A stretch of DNA of 61,136 nt from an uncultured Oscillibacter sp. (GTDB lineage: Bacteria; Bacillota; Clostridia; Oscillospirales; Oscillospiraceae): contig CAJKKQ010000017.1 of assembly GCA_905200545.1 (NCBI GenBank), positions 1-61,136 of the forward strand. The letters are read 5' to 3'. The notes below the pieces were generated by a model that was given only the letters and a program-made list of their open reading frames with translations, was not told the origin of the DNA and searched no databases. Every line of letters starts with the position of its first letter. The first letter of the stretch is position 1. Below, in pieces: positions 8,230 through 16,156 of this stretch. A program made the position numbers and the translations under genes.

Positions 8230-8316
8230 GATGAAAGCCTTCCTTCCCAAATTTGCCTGTTTTTATGGGCTGCCGCCGGGCAGGCCCAGCGGTTTTTTCT
8301 GATGTTCCGGCGGCCG

Positions 8317-9591
8317 TCAGGTGATGACCTTGCCGTCATAGAGGTCGTAGGCGGAGATGATGACCTCGTCCCCCGCCCGCAGCCGGGTGCTCTCCACGCT
8401 GGCGGTGGTGCTGGTGGACACAGGCACCGTGGACTCCACCAGCACGAAGTCCTCCCCGGTATAGAGCACCCGCACCGGCTTGAACCGGGCCTCTGCGCCC
8501 ATGACGCAGTACACGCCGGTGATATCCTCCGTGGTGCGGTTTCCCTCGCTGTCCACCGTCACCTTCTGGGCCCGGAGGGCCTCCTTGGGGATCCGGATGC
8601 CGGAGGCGGTGCTGTGGATCACTTCCGCCCGCTGCTGGCGCAGCAGCGTCAGCTCCGAGAGGTAGCGCCTTCCCTCAAAGGCCACCACCACCCGGCCGTT
8701 CTCCTCCGGCCCGATGGAGGAGATGGTGACGGAAAGGGCCTGGGTGACGCCCTTGGAAAAGCGCAGGGACAGCCCGCCCTCCTCCTGGAGTGCCTGGGCA
8801 TCCTCCGCGTCCATGGCGGCCACATAGTACCAGCTGTCCCCCAGCACCAGCTTCCCCACGGAGGAGGCAACCGACTCATCCGCCTTCACGGCGGAGAGGG
8901 CGGAGGGGGTCAAACTGGAGAGCATGTCCGGTGTCAGCACCGTCTCGTAGCCGTCCACCACCGCCGAGTAAAGCCCCGCCCTGGGAGCCGTGATCCGCCG
9001 GACGGAGGAGGCCGCCTGGGCCCGCAGGGTCTTGAGCTGGGTCTGCACCTCCTGGATCCTGGCGTCCAGATCCGTGGTGTCGGAATATGTATAGTCCCGG
9101 CGCAGCACCAGGGACTTGAGATCTGCCGTCTGCTCCTCCACCTGGTCCAACCGCCCTGCTGTCAGGGCACTGCGGGTAGAAAAGATCCGCTGCATGATCT
9201 GGGCGTCCAGCCGCAGCGCGGCCTCGGATCCCAGGGCAGCCTCCTGGGCGTACTGGAGCTGCTGGAGCTGTACCTCCAGGGCCTCGATCTCATCCTGGCG
9301 ATCCAGGGAGGCCTGGTCGGCGTACACCAGGGCCACGGTGCCCCCGGTGCTCACCCGTTCGCCCTCCGCCCGCTGGAGCTGCAAAAGGCCGCTAGTATCG
9401 TCCGGCAGCACCTGCTCGCTGCGCACCACGTAGCCGGAAAGGGAGGTTCCCTCCTCCACCTGGTACGTATAGGCCAGAGTGGTGGACAGGGGGTCGGTGA
9501 AATAGTTGGCCGCCTGGATGCCGAAGTAGGCCAACACCGCCACCGTCACCAGCGCCATTAAAATTTTGGTTCCAAGGGTCTTTTGTTTCAT
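8317..9591 (-). CDS. HlyD-like membrane-anchored adaptor protein
   Basis: A 424-residue protein with an N-terminal membrane segment (about residues 8-28) and the layout of HlyD/membrane-fusion proteins. It has a first half-lipoyl-like segment with EGTSLSGYVVRSEQV, a coiled-coil hairpin around residues 95-195, a second half-lipoyl segment with ITAPRAGLYSAVVDG, and beta-barrel-like C-terminal parts. No ABC or RND pump gene is adjacent. It lies between hfq and the yggS-sepF-divIVA group, so a role in the cell envelope or at division sites is possible, but this is inference from position only. Confidence 0.75.
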   Translation of the reverse strand: MKQKTLGTKILMALVTVAVLAYFGIQAANYFTDPLSTTLAYTYQVEEGTSLSGYVVRSEQVLPDDTSGLLQLQRAEGERVSTGGTVALVYADQASLDRQDEIEALEVQLQQLQYAQEAALGSEAALRLDAQIMQRIFSTRSALTAGRLDQVEEQTADLKSLVLRRDYTYSDTTDLDARIQEVQTQLKTLRAQAASSVRRITAPRAGLYSAVVDGYETVLTPDMLSSLTPSALSAVKADESVASSVGKLVLGDSWYYVAAMDAEDAQALQEEGGLSLRFSKGVTQALSVTISSIGPEENGRVVVAFEGRRYLSELTLLRQQRAEVIHSTASGIRIPKEALRAQKVTVDSEGNRTTEDITGVYCVMGAEARFKPVRVLYTGEDFVLVESTVPVSTSTTASVESTRLRAGDEVIISAYDLYDGKVIT

Positions 9592-9650
9592 GGGGTTACC
9601 TCTATCGTTTCGCCGCGGAGAGAGGGCGCCTCCCGGCTCTGCGCCCGGTT

Positions 9651-9881
9651 CTACGCCTCCTCGCTCAGATCCACCGTCCGGGCCGGGACGATGGTGGAGA
9701 TGGCGTGCTTGTAGACCACCTGCTGGCGGCCCTCTCCCTCCAGCACCACCACAAAGGCGTCATAGCCGGTGATGGTGCCCCGCATCTGAAAGCCGTTCAT
9801 CAAAAACATGGTGACGGGCACCTTGTCCCGCCGGGCCCGGAGAAGAAACAGCTCCTGTAAATTTGCTTTTCCGCTTTGCAT
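9651..9881 (-). CDS. hfq: RNA chaperone Hfq
   Basis: A 76-residue Sm-like protein. Sm1 is covered by LQELFLLRARRDKVPVTMFL and the following NGFQMRGTITGYDAF, and Sm2 by VYKHAISTIVPA, which matches the Hfq YKHAIST signature. It forms hexameric rings that pair small RNAs with mRNAs. The ATG at 9881 has AAGGAG 9 bases upstream; longer readings of the frame have no start signal. It lies downstream of miaA, the classical miaA-hfq order. Its ribosome binding site sits in the loop of a small inverted repeat. Confidence 0.96.
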   Translation of the reverse strand: MQSGKANLQELFLLRARRDKVPVTMFLMNGFQMRGTITGYDAFVVVLEGEGRQQVVYKHAISTIVPARTVDLSEEA

Positions 9882-9883
9882 AG

Positions 9884-9917
9884 TCGTCCGCTCCTTTTTT
9901 TCTGTTGAGTCGGACGA
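9884..9917 (-). promoter_or_regulatory. Inverted repeat enclosing the hfq ribosome binding site
   Basis: Perfect 7-base arms TCGTCCG/CGGACGA (9884-9890, 9911-9917) enclose about 20 bases that include AAAAAAAGGAG. In the hfq mRNA this would place the Shine-Dalgarno sequence in a loop with an A-rich tract, the kind of site Hfq itself binds. Autoregulation is only a suggestion. Confidence 0.4.
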
Positions 9918-9946
9918 TTTTCCATTTTTTCCCGTCCGCCCAGCCA

Positions 9947-10888
9947 CTAGGATACGCCTGCGGCGGTCAGGATTTCCGTCGAAACCTGCACGGCGCGGGA
10001 AAAATCCCGCTCTTTTTGCCACTCGATCCAGTGGATGTCCGGGTTGCGACGCAGCCAGGTCAGCTGCCGCTTGGCGTACTGGCGGGAGCGGAGCTTCACC
10101 TCTTCGATGGCCTCCGCCTCCGTGGCGGTGCCATCCGCCACCGCCAGAAATTCCTTGTAGCCGATGGCCTGGAGGGCGGTGGATTCCCGGGAGAGGCCGC
10201 TTTCCAGCAGGCCCCGCACCTCCTGCAAAAGGCCCGCCTCCACCATCTTGTCCACCCGGCGGTCGATGAGGTCCTTCATGTCCTGGCGGTGGGCAAAGCG
10301 CAGCCCGATCCACACGGCGTCATACCGGGGAGGCTGGGATGCCGTCCGGGCGTTGTGGGCGGAAATGGTCTCCCCCGTCTCCCGGTAGACCTCCAGGGCC
10401 CGGAGGATCCGCTTTTCATCCGAGGGGTGCAGCCGCGCCGCAGACTCCGGATCCACCTGCCGCAGCTCAGAGAGCAGCGCTTCGATGCCCTCCTCTGCCA
10501 GCCGGGCCTGCAATTCCTTGCGCACGGTGCCGCCAGCGTGTCCTCCGGCAAAATCCCGCCCCCGGACCAGGGCATCCAGCCACAGTCCGGTGCCTCCCAC
10601 CAGGATGGGGAGTTTTCCCCGGGAGAGGATATCGTCCACAATGGGCACCGCCGAGCGGACATACCGGGCAACGGACCAGTTCTCCCCCGGGTCCGCCACG
10701 GCGATCATGTGGTGGGGGACGCCGTCCATCTCCTCCGCCGTGGGGGCGGCGGTGCCGATGGTCATGCCGCGGTAAATCTGCATGGAGTCCACGGACACCA
10801 CTTCCCCGCCGTACCGCTTGGCCAGCAGGACGCCCAGGGTGGTCTTGCCGCAGGCGGTGGGGCCCACCACGCACACCACCTTGTCCAT
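9947..10888 (-). CDS. miaA: tRNA dimethylallyltransferase
   Basis: A 313-residue enzyme that transfers a dimethylallyl group to A37 of tRNAs reading UNN codons. The P-loop GPTACGKTTLG lies at residues 8-18, followed by VSVDSMQIYRGMTIGTA, VGGTGLWLDALV and the C-terminal QYAKRQLTWLRRNPDIHW. All are diagnostic. The ATG at 10888 overlaps the stop codon of the preceding reductase gene (ATGA), so translation is coupled. MiaB, which methylthiolates the same base, is encoded about 9 kb upstream on the same strand. Confidence 0.96.
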   Translation of the reverse strand: MDKVVCVVGPTACGKTTLGVLLAKRYGGEVVSVDSMQIYRGMTIGTAAPTAEEMDGVPHHMIAVADPGENWSVARYVRSAVPIVDDILSRGKLPILVGGTGLWLDALVRGRDFAGGHAGGTVRKELQARLAEEGIEALLSELRQVDPESAARLHPSDEKRILRALEVYRETGETISAHNARTASQPPRYDAVWIGLRFAHRQDMKDLIDRRVDKMVEAGLLQEVRGLLESGLSRESTALQAIGYKEFLAVADGTATEAEAIEEVKLRSRQYAKRQLTWLRRNPDIHWIEWQKERDFSRAVQVSTEILTAAGVS

Positions 10889-11481
10889 CACGGCTCCTCC
10901 GCCAGCCGGGCGGCCAGGGCACAGGCGGACTCCACCAGGCTCTCCGTCTGCTCCGGGTCCAGATCCAGCCCGCCGCCGAAGACGTAGTCGAATTTGGGTA
11001 TGCCGAACATGGCGCAAAGCTGCCGCCAGTACACCACGCCCACGGAGTCCTCCCGCTCCACGTCGCCGCCGGTGGTGAGATACACCAGCTGCTGTGCCCG
11101 GCAGTCCCCGTGGCAGCCGTCATCTTCGTAGTGGTAGGTGAGGCCGTTGGCGGAGATATACTCGATATAGGTCCGCAGAGCCGCCGGGAAGCTCAAATCC
11201 CAGAAGGGCGCCGCCACCACGATGGCGTCCGCGGCGCGGAACTGCCGGGCCAGGTCATACACCGGAGCGTCCCAGGCCTGCACGGACATCAGCGCGTCCC
11301 GCTCGTCCAGCATCTCCACGTCAAAGGGCTTGAGAGAGAGCAGTTCCTCCGGCGTCACCGTCTCTGTCTCGGCATCCGGGTGGCAGCGGCAGAAGGCCTC
11401 CCCATAGGCCCGCAGCAGCCGCCGGGTGCGGGAATCCTCCCCCCGCTGGCTGATGCAGCAATCTACCATCAACAGTTTCAT
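10888..11481 (-). CDS. Flavodoxin-fold NAD(P)H-dependent reductase (azoreductase-like)
   Basis: A 197-residue protein beginning MKLLMVDCCISQRGEDSRTRRL, the phosphate-binding loop of the flavodoxin-like fold. VVAAPFWDLSFPAALRTYIEY and YLTTGGDVE are typical of FMN-dependent NADH-azoreductase and NAD(P)H dehydrogenase families. Physiological substrates are probably quinones or other electrophiles and cannot be determined. The ATG at 11481 has GAGGAG 7 bases before it. It sits between the DUF6440 gene (5-base gap) and miaA (ATGA overlap). Confidence 0.82.
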   Translation of the reverse strand: MKLLMVDCCISQRGEDSRTRRLLRAYGEAFCRCHPDAETETVTPEELLSLKPFDVEMLDERDALMSVQAWDAPVYDLARQFRAADAIVVAAPFWDLSFPAALRTYIEYISANGLTYHYEDDGCHGDCRAQQLVYLTTGGDVEREDSVGVVYWRQLCAMFGIPKFDYVFGGGLDLDPEQTESLVESACALAARLAEEP

Positions 11482-11485
11482 CGTG

Positions 11486-11668
11486 TCACTCCTCATCCAA
11501 TACCGTGGTCACTACGGGCGTTCCGTCCCGGTTCAGCAGGGGCGTCAGCCCTCCGGCGTTGCCGGAGGCGCGAAAGATATAATTGACGCCGGTCTCCCGG
11601 TCCACAAAGATCTCCGTCACATCAAGGGTTCCCTGGCTGTATATTTTCACAAACCGCTTCTGTGCCAT
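11486..11668 (-). CDS. DUF6440-like small protein
   Basis: A 60-residue protein starting MAQKRFVKIYSQGTLDVTEI, with VDRETGVNYIFRASGNAGGL and a closing TPLLNRDGTPVV. The pattern of an aromatic strand, a conserved DRETGVNYIF block and a PLLxxDGxP ending resembles the DUF6440 family, whose function is unknown. No membrane segment or signal is visible. The ATG at 11668 is preceded by AAGGAGG at 6 bases. Immediately upstream lies a repeat of the mutL 3' tail and a hairpin cassette. The family name is from memory and not checked by search. Confidence 0.7.
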   Translation of the reverse strand: MAQKRFVKIYSQGTLDVTEIFVDRETGVNYIFRASGNAGGLTPLLNRDGTPVVTTVLDEE

Positions 11669-11697
11669 AAACATCCTCCTTCCCGTTTGCGCCGGTC

Positions 11698-11842
11698 TTA
11701 TGCTCTCTTGAACATCTTCCGGAATGCCGGACCGGCATTCCGGCCTGCGTTTCAAATCCAAGGATTTGAAACGTATTATGATTGCACGTGCAGGACACCC
11801 CTCCTGGGTTTCCTGCACACATCCTTCCCGTCGCCGGAGCTG
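11698..11842. repeat. Hairpin cassette with a second copy of the mutL 3' tail
   Basis: At 11698-11718 the minus strand reads KMFKRA-stop, the same last six residues and stop as mutL, with only synonymous differences. The similarity continues for about 25 bases beyond the stop (11670-11697 against 11818-11842, with small gaps). Between the two copies lie two perfect palindromes (11719-11743, arms CCGGAATGCCGG/CCGGCATTCCGG; 11748-11773, built on CAAATCC/GGATTTG) and a hairpin with arms GTGCAGGA/TCCTGCAC (11788-11795, 11811-11818). The layout matches the cassette beside lepA. Confidence 0.75.
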
Positions 11843-13870
11843 TTACGCCCGCTTGAACATCTTCTCCAGTTCGTACTTGGTGAGCTTCACCGCCACGGGG
11901 CGGCCGTGGGGGCAGAAGCGGACGGCTCCGCTCTGCACCTTCTCCACCAGCACCTGCAGCTCCCTGGCATCGCTCTTCCAGCCGCCCTTGATGGCCGCCT
12001 TGCAGGCCATGGTGTGCAGCAGTGCCTCCCGCCGCTCCTCCGGGGAGCGTCCGGCACGAAGCGTTTCGGCGATCTCCTCCAGGGTGGCGGCGGTGTCGGC
12101 GGCGTCCAGGTCCGCGGGAACTTCCCGCACCAGCACCGCCCCGTCGCCGAAGTCCTCGCACCCGAAGCCCAGCTGCTCCAAAAGGGGCAGATTCTCCAGC
12201 AGCAGCGCCGCGTCCTCCCTTCCGGGCTCCACCGCCACGGGGGCAAGCAGCGTTTGGCGCATGGGGGGCTCCTTGGCGGCCATCAGCCGGTCGAAGTTGA
12301 TGCGCTCGTGGGCGGCGTGCTTGTCGATGAGCCAGACATTGCCCTGGGCGTCCTCGCAGATGATGTAGGTGTTGAGCACCTCCCCGGCGATGCGCCAGGG
12401 GATCTCCGGCTGGGGGATGGATTGCTGCTCCGGCTCCTCCCGCTGGGGAATGGCGGGGACAAAGGGCCGCTTCTCCGGTGCCGGCGCCGGGGGCTCCTGA
12501 ACCGGCCGGGAAACCGGTACGCTTTGCCGGTTCTCCTGTGCCGGGCGAACTGCCTGGGACACTGCCCTCTCCACCGCAGGCGCCTCCTGTTGGACGGGCC
12601 GCTTCTCCGGTTTGCTCCGGACGGGAGCCGTCACGGAGGCGGGGGCCCGGCCCAAAGCGGCGGGCTTTTGGGGCTGGGCGCTCTGGTAAAGGGGCCGGGC
12701 GCTGTCCGCCACCCGGGCGTGGGCGGATCGCTCCGTGTTCCAGGCGGGCCGGGCCTGGGAGGCCGGGGCGGCAGGCTTTTCCGCCGCCTTCTCCCGGTAG
12801 GCTTTGGCGTCCATGACCTGGAAGAAATCCCCCCGGGGATTCACCGCCCCGGAGGCCTGGGGCGCCGCGGGGATGGGGGATCCCCCCTGAGCCAGGCCGT
12901 CCAGCACCGTGTGGAACACGGCGTCGAACACCTCGTGTTCCCGGGCGAACTTCACCTGGGTCTTGGCCGGGTGGACGTTGACGTCCACCGCCGTCACCGG
13001 CACCGTCACCGAGAGGACGCAGCCGGGGAACTTGCCCTTCATGATCTGGTTGCGGTATCCCTCCTCCAGCGCCGCCGTGAGAAGCTGGGACTTGATGAAC
13101 CGGCCGTTGACGAAGAACACCTGCATGGACCGGGAGCCCCGGCCCATGAGAGGCTTGGTGACGAAGCCGGAGACGGTGATCTCGCCGCCCCGGCCCTCCA
13201 CCGCCGTCAGGGAACGGGCAAAATCCCGGCCCATGGCGGAGTAAACGGCGGAGAGGAGCTTGCCGTCCCCGGGGGTGTGGAGGCTCTCCGTCCCGTCCTT
13301 GATGAATTTGAAGGAGATATCCGGGTGGGACAAGGCCAGATGCTGCATGAGTCCCGCCACCGCCGCCGTCTCGGCGGAATCCTTGCGCATGAACTTCAGC
13401 CGGGCGGGGGTATTGTAAAAGAGGTCCGCCACGGAAATGGTGGTGCCCACCGGGGCGCCGGTCTCCGTCACCGTGCCGGGGATCCCTCCCTCCAGCTCCA
13501 GGACGGCAGCGGCCGTATCCTCCCGGCGGCGGGTGACCATCCGCACCCGGCTGACGGCGCTGATGGCCGCCAGGGCCTCCCCCCGGAAGCCCAAGGTGCC
13601 GATCTTGCCCAGGTCGTCGGCGGTGCGCAGCTTGGAGGTGGCGTGGCGCAAAAAGGCCGTGGGCAGCTCCTCCGGCGCGATGCCGCAGCCGTCGTCCGTC
13701 ACCCGGATGAGGCCCATGCCCCCCCGGCGGATCTCCACCACCACGGCGCCGGCACCGGCGTCGATGGCGTTTTCCACCAGCTCCTTCACCACGCTGGCAG
13801 GCCGCTCCACCACCTCACCGGCGGCGATGAGGTCTGCCACATGGGAATCCAGTTGTGCGATATGGGGCAT
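11843..13870 (-). CDS. mutL: DNA mismatch repair protein MutL
   Basis: A 675-residue protein. The N-terminal GHKL ATPase has ELVENAIDAGAGAV, VTDDGCGI and GFRGEALAAISAV. A proline/alanine/glutamine-rich linker runs from about residue 340 to 470. The C-terminal dimerisation domain carries LIDKHAAHERINFD (a variant of the DQHAxHE endonuclease motif with K for Q) and CPHGRPVAVKLTKYELEKMF (the CPHGRP motif). MutL with these motifs nicks the strand to be repaired. mutS lies 2.3 kb upstream on the same strand, separated by three unrelated membrane-protein genes that are normally absent from the mutS-mutL pair. Confidence 0.96.
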   Translation of the reverse strand: MPHIAQLDSHVADLIAAGEVVERPASVVKELVENAIDAGAGAVVVEIRRGGMGLIRVTDDGCGIAPEELPTAFLRHATSKLRTADDLGKIGTLGFRGEALAAISAVSRVRMVTRRREDTAAAVLELEGGIPGTVTETGAPVGTTISVADLFYNTPARLKFMRKDSAETAAVAGLMQHLALSHPDISFKFIKDGTESLHTPGDGKLLSAVYSAMGRDFARSLTAVEGRGGEITVSGFVTKPLMGRGSRSMQVFFVNGRFIKSQLLTAALEEGYRNQIMKGKFPGCVLSVTVPVTAVDVNVHPAKTQVKFAREHEVFDAVFHTVLDGLAQGGSPIPAAPQASGAVNPRGDFFQVMDAKAYREKAAEKPAAPASQARPAWNTERSAHARVADSARPLYQSAQPQKPAALGRAPASVTAPVRSKPEKRPVQQEAPAVERAVSQAVRPAQENRQSVPVSRPVQEPPAPAPEKRPFVPAIPQREEPEQQSIPQPEIPWRIAGEVLNTYIICEDAQGNVWLIDKHAAHERINFDRLMAAKEPPMRQTLLAPVAVEPGREDAALLLENLPLLEQLGFGCEDFGDGAVLVREVPADLDAADTAATLEEIAETLRAGRSPEERREALLHTMACKAAIKGGWKSDARELQVLVEKVQSGAVRFCPHGRPVAVKLTKYELEKMFKRA

Positions 13871-13921
13871 GTTGCTTCTCCTTTCCCCGTTTACTCTGCG
13901 GAATCGTTGAACGGACGTACC

Positions 13922-14422
13922 TCAGCTCCGGGCGGCATCCCAGGCGTCGCCGTAGCCCAGGGCCCGCACCAGCTGCTCCAGCGAGGCGGCACTCTCCTCC
14001 GCCCGGGCACCGGAGAGGGTACGCAGCACCCGGTTTTTCCCGGTGGTCTCAATATTCACCACCATGTTGCCGGTGGACTGGCCCAGGGCGTTGCGGCCGG
14101 GCCAGCAGTGTACCTTACGGATGCTCTGGCGGGGAATGGAGCGGGGGCCGATGGTCAGGCTCTCCTCGGTCAGCGTCCAGGGGATGGTCTGCTCCTCTCC
14201 CCGGCCCATCCAGCCGGCCACCACCGGATAGATGAATCGAAAGAGGATATAGGCCGTCACCACGGCGGCCACCTGGAAGGCGATGCCATCCAGGTCCACC
14301 TGCGTTTCCAAAGCACTGTAGCTCACCACCACCAGCAAAAAGCTTGCGAGCACACTGATGATGGCTGCGGGGACGGAGCGTCCCCACTGGGCATCAGGCT
14401 CCAACAGCAGTTTTCCGGACAT
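13922..14422 (-). CDS. Small membrane protein with two transmembrane segments, function unknown
   Basis: A 166-residue protein. Two hydrophobic helices (about residues 18-36 and 48-70) are followed by a roughly 95-residue soluble part containing TIPWTLTEESLTIGPRSIPRQSIRKVHCWPGRNAL. That part resembles the bacterial PH-like/YcxB-type arrangement of two helices followed by a beta-rich domain. I cannot assign a function. The ATG has AAGGAGG upstream. It lies between mutL (51-base gap) and the AEC transporter gene (30-base gap), probably in one transcript. Confidence 0.6.
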   Translation of the reverse strand: MSGKLLLEPDAQWGRSVPAAIISVLASFLLVVVSYSALETQVDLDGIAFQVAAVVTAYILFRFIYPVVAGWMGRGEEQTIPWTLTEESLTIGPRSIPRQSIRKVHCWPGRNALGQSTGNMVVNIETTGKNRVLRTLSGARAEESAASLEQLVRALGYGDAWDAARS

Positions 14423-14452
14423 GTCGTTCCTCCTTATTTCGTGGTCCCCCGG

Positions 14453-15364
14453 TCACAGCAGCACCGCCGCCAGTACCGGGATGGTGACGATGGCCCCCAG
14501 GGTGGTCAAAAAGGTCACCTGGGCCATGGCCTCTGTGTCGCCGCCGTACTCCATGCTCAAAAGCGTGCCGTTCACCGCCACCGGCATGCCCATCTGGCTG
14601 ACGGCGATGCCCAGCACCATGGCCTCGATGTGCATGCCCCGCAGCACCAGGCACAGAAGGGCGGGCATCACCAGCAGACGCAGCACCGACAGCACCCACA
14701 GCTTGGGAGAGCGCAGCACCTTCCCCGGGGACATATGGGCAAGCAGCGAGCCCACCACCAGCAGGGAAAGGGGCACCGTGATACTTCCCACGAAGTCCAG
14801 CATCTCCCCCACCATGGCCGGGGGACGCAGCCGGGTCAATGCCAGCACCAGCCCCAGTACAGAGGCCACGATGCACGGGGAGAGCAGCTGCCGCCAGCGG
14901 AAGCGCCCGGCTCCCGCCAGCATCAGCGGGCCCAGGGAGTAGGAGAGCAGGTTGAAGGGCAGGGCCAGAATGGCGGCGTAAAAGAGAGCGCCTTCCCCGT
15001 AGAGGGCCACCGCCACCGGGTAGCCGATGAAGCCCACGTTGGGGAAGGCCAGGGTGTAGCGGTAGACGCCCTTCTGCCCCGCCGTTCCCGGCAGCAGCTT
15101 GGGCACCGTCAGCACGAAAGCGAATTCCAGCACGTAGAAGACCACGCCCACCTCCAAAATGGAGAGGATCACGGAGATCTCCGGCAGTTCCTCGCCGGTG
15201 ATGACCGCCGCCACGATCATGGCGGGCATGGTGATGTTCAAAATCAGCTTGGAGAGCTTTTGATCCGTCTCGCCTCCCAGATAGCCCAGGCGGTTGGCCC
15301 CGTATCCAGCGGCAATGGCAAAGAGGATCACCAGCATCTCGGCCAGTACGTCAAAAAAATTCAT
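14453..15364 (-). CDS. AEC family transporter (auxin efflux carrier-like)
   Basis: A 303-residue integral membrane protein with about ten hydrophobic segments and the usual two-halves organisation of the AEC (MleP/YwkB-type) family. MNFFDVLAEMLVILFAIAAG starts the protein, ILNITMPAMIVAAVI is typical, and FPNVGFIGYPV matches the family's conserved asparagine-rich block. Bacterial members export or exchange carboxylates such as malate; the substrate here is unknown. Confidence 0.85.
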   Translation of the reverse strand: MNFFDVLAEMLVILFAIAAGYGANRLGYLGGETDQKLSKLILNITMPAMIVAAVITGEELPEISVILSILEVGVVFYVLEFAFVLTVPKLLPGTAGQKGVYRYTLAFPNVGFIGYPVAVALYGEGALFYAAILALPFNLLSYSLGPLMLAGAGRFRWRQLLSPCIVASVLGLVLALTRLRPPAMVGEMLDFVGSITVPLSLLVVGSLLAHMSPGKVLRSPKLWVLSVLRLLVMPALLCLVLRGMHIEAMVLGIAVSQMGMPVAVNGTLLSMEYGGDTEAMAQVTFLTTLGAIVTIPVLAAVLL

Positions 15365-15391
15365 GGGTTGTTTTCTCTCCTCCCGGTCCCG

Positions 15392-16102
15392 TTACACAAG
15401 GGACGAACAGATACTCAGGGCGTTGGCCGCGGCGTGGACGCCGATGGCCGTCCACAGTGTCCCGGAGCGGTCATAGACCCAGCAGAGCACCAGTCCCGGC
15501 ACCAGATACTGCACCATCAGCAAAAAATAGGTGATATCGTGATTCACCACGGCGAACTGCCACACATGCAGCAGCGCAAAGAGGGCGCAGGAGACGGCAT
15601 AGCCCAGCCAGGGGCTCTTGCCCCGGAGGTTGCCGAACACCAGGCCCCGGAAGAGCACCTCTTCCACAAAGGGGGCCAGGAACACCACGATCAAAATGGT
15701 GGTGCGGGGGGCGTCGGCCATCTGGGCGGAGATGGTGGTATCGTTGAGATTGGTGCGGCTGGCCACCGCCAGCGCTGAAAGGCGGTACACCAGCTCGTTG
15801 AGACCGTACAATGCCACCAGGCCCACCGCCGCCAGCTTCACGGCGCCGCCGGGATTGTCCAGAAAATGCCGGGTGATCCGGGCCAGGAAGCCGTGGAAGA
15901 TGATGAGCGTCACGGCAAAGAGGATGTAGTAGTACAGGGCATTGCGCAGCCCCGGGGAGATGGCGGTGCCCAGCAGGCGCTCCGCCAGATCAAAAAGGGG
16001 CGTGGTGGCGAAGGGCAGCACCAGCAGGTAGATGACGAAGAACACCGTCCCGGCGATCTGCTCGCCCGCCGTCATGTAGGCGGCAGATTTTCGTTTTGCC
16101 AA
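15392..16102 (-). CDS. CPBP family intramembrane metalloprotease
   Basis: A 236-residue membrane protein with about six hydrophobic segments. FVEEVLFRGLVFGNLR carries the EExxxR motif, SCALFALLHVWQF the first histidine motif, and WTAIGVHAAANAL the second, as in CAAX-protease/bacteriocin-processing (CPBP/Abi) enzymes. The start is a TTG at 16102 with GGGAGG 7 bases upstream. Substrates are unknown. It sits between mutS and the AEC transporter gene. Confidence 0.87.
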   Translation of the reverse strand: MAKRKSAAYMTAGEQIAGTVFFVIYLLVLPFATTPLFDLAERLLGTAISPGLRNALYYYILFAVTLIIFHGFLARITRHFLDNPGGAVKLAAVGLVALYGLNELVYRLSALAVASRTNLNDTTISAQMADAPRTTILIVVFLAPFVEEVLFRGLVFGNLRGKSPWLGYAVSCALFALLHVWQFAVVNHDITYFLLMVQYLVPGLVLCWVYDRSGTLWTAIGVHAAANALSICSSLV

Positions 16103-16156
16103 GGGAATCCCTCCCGGTGGAATGAGTTTGGGGAAACGCGGTTTGCCGGCGGGGCG

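Noticed and set aside
8251..8316. GC-rich inverted repeat between the HlyD-like gene and yggS as a terminator
   Set aside because: The stem is interrupted and no T-run follows it on the minus strand.
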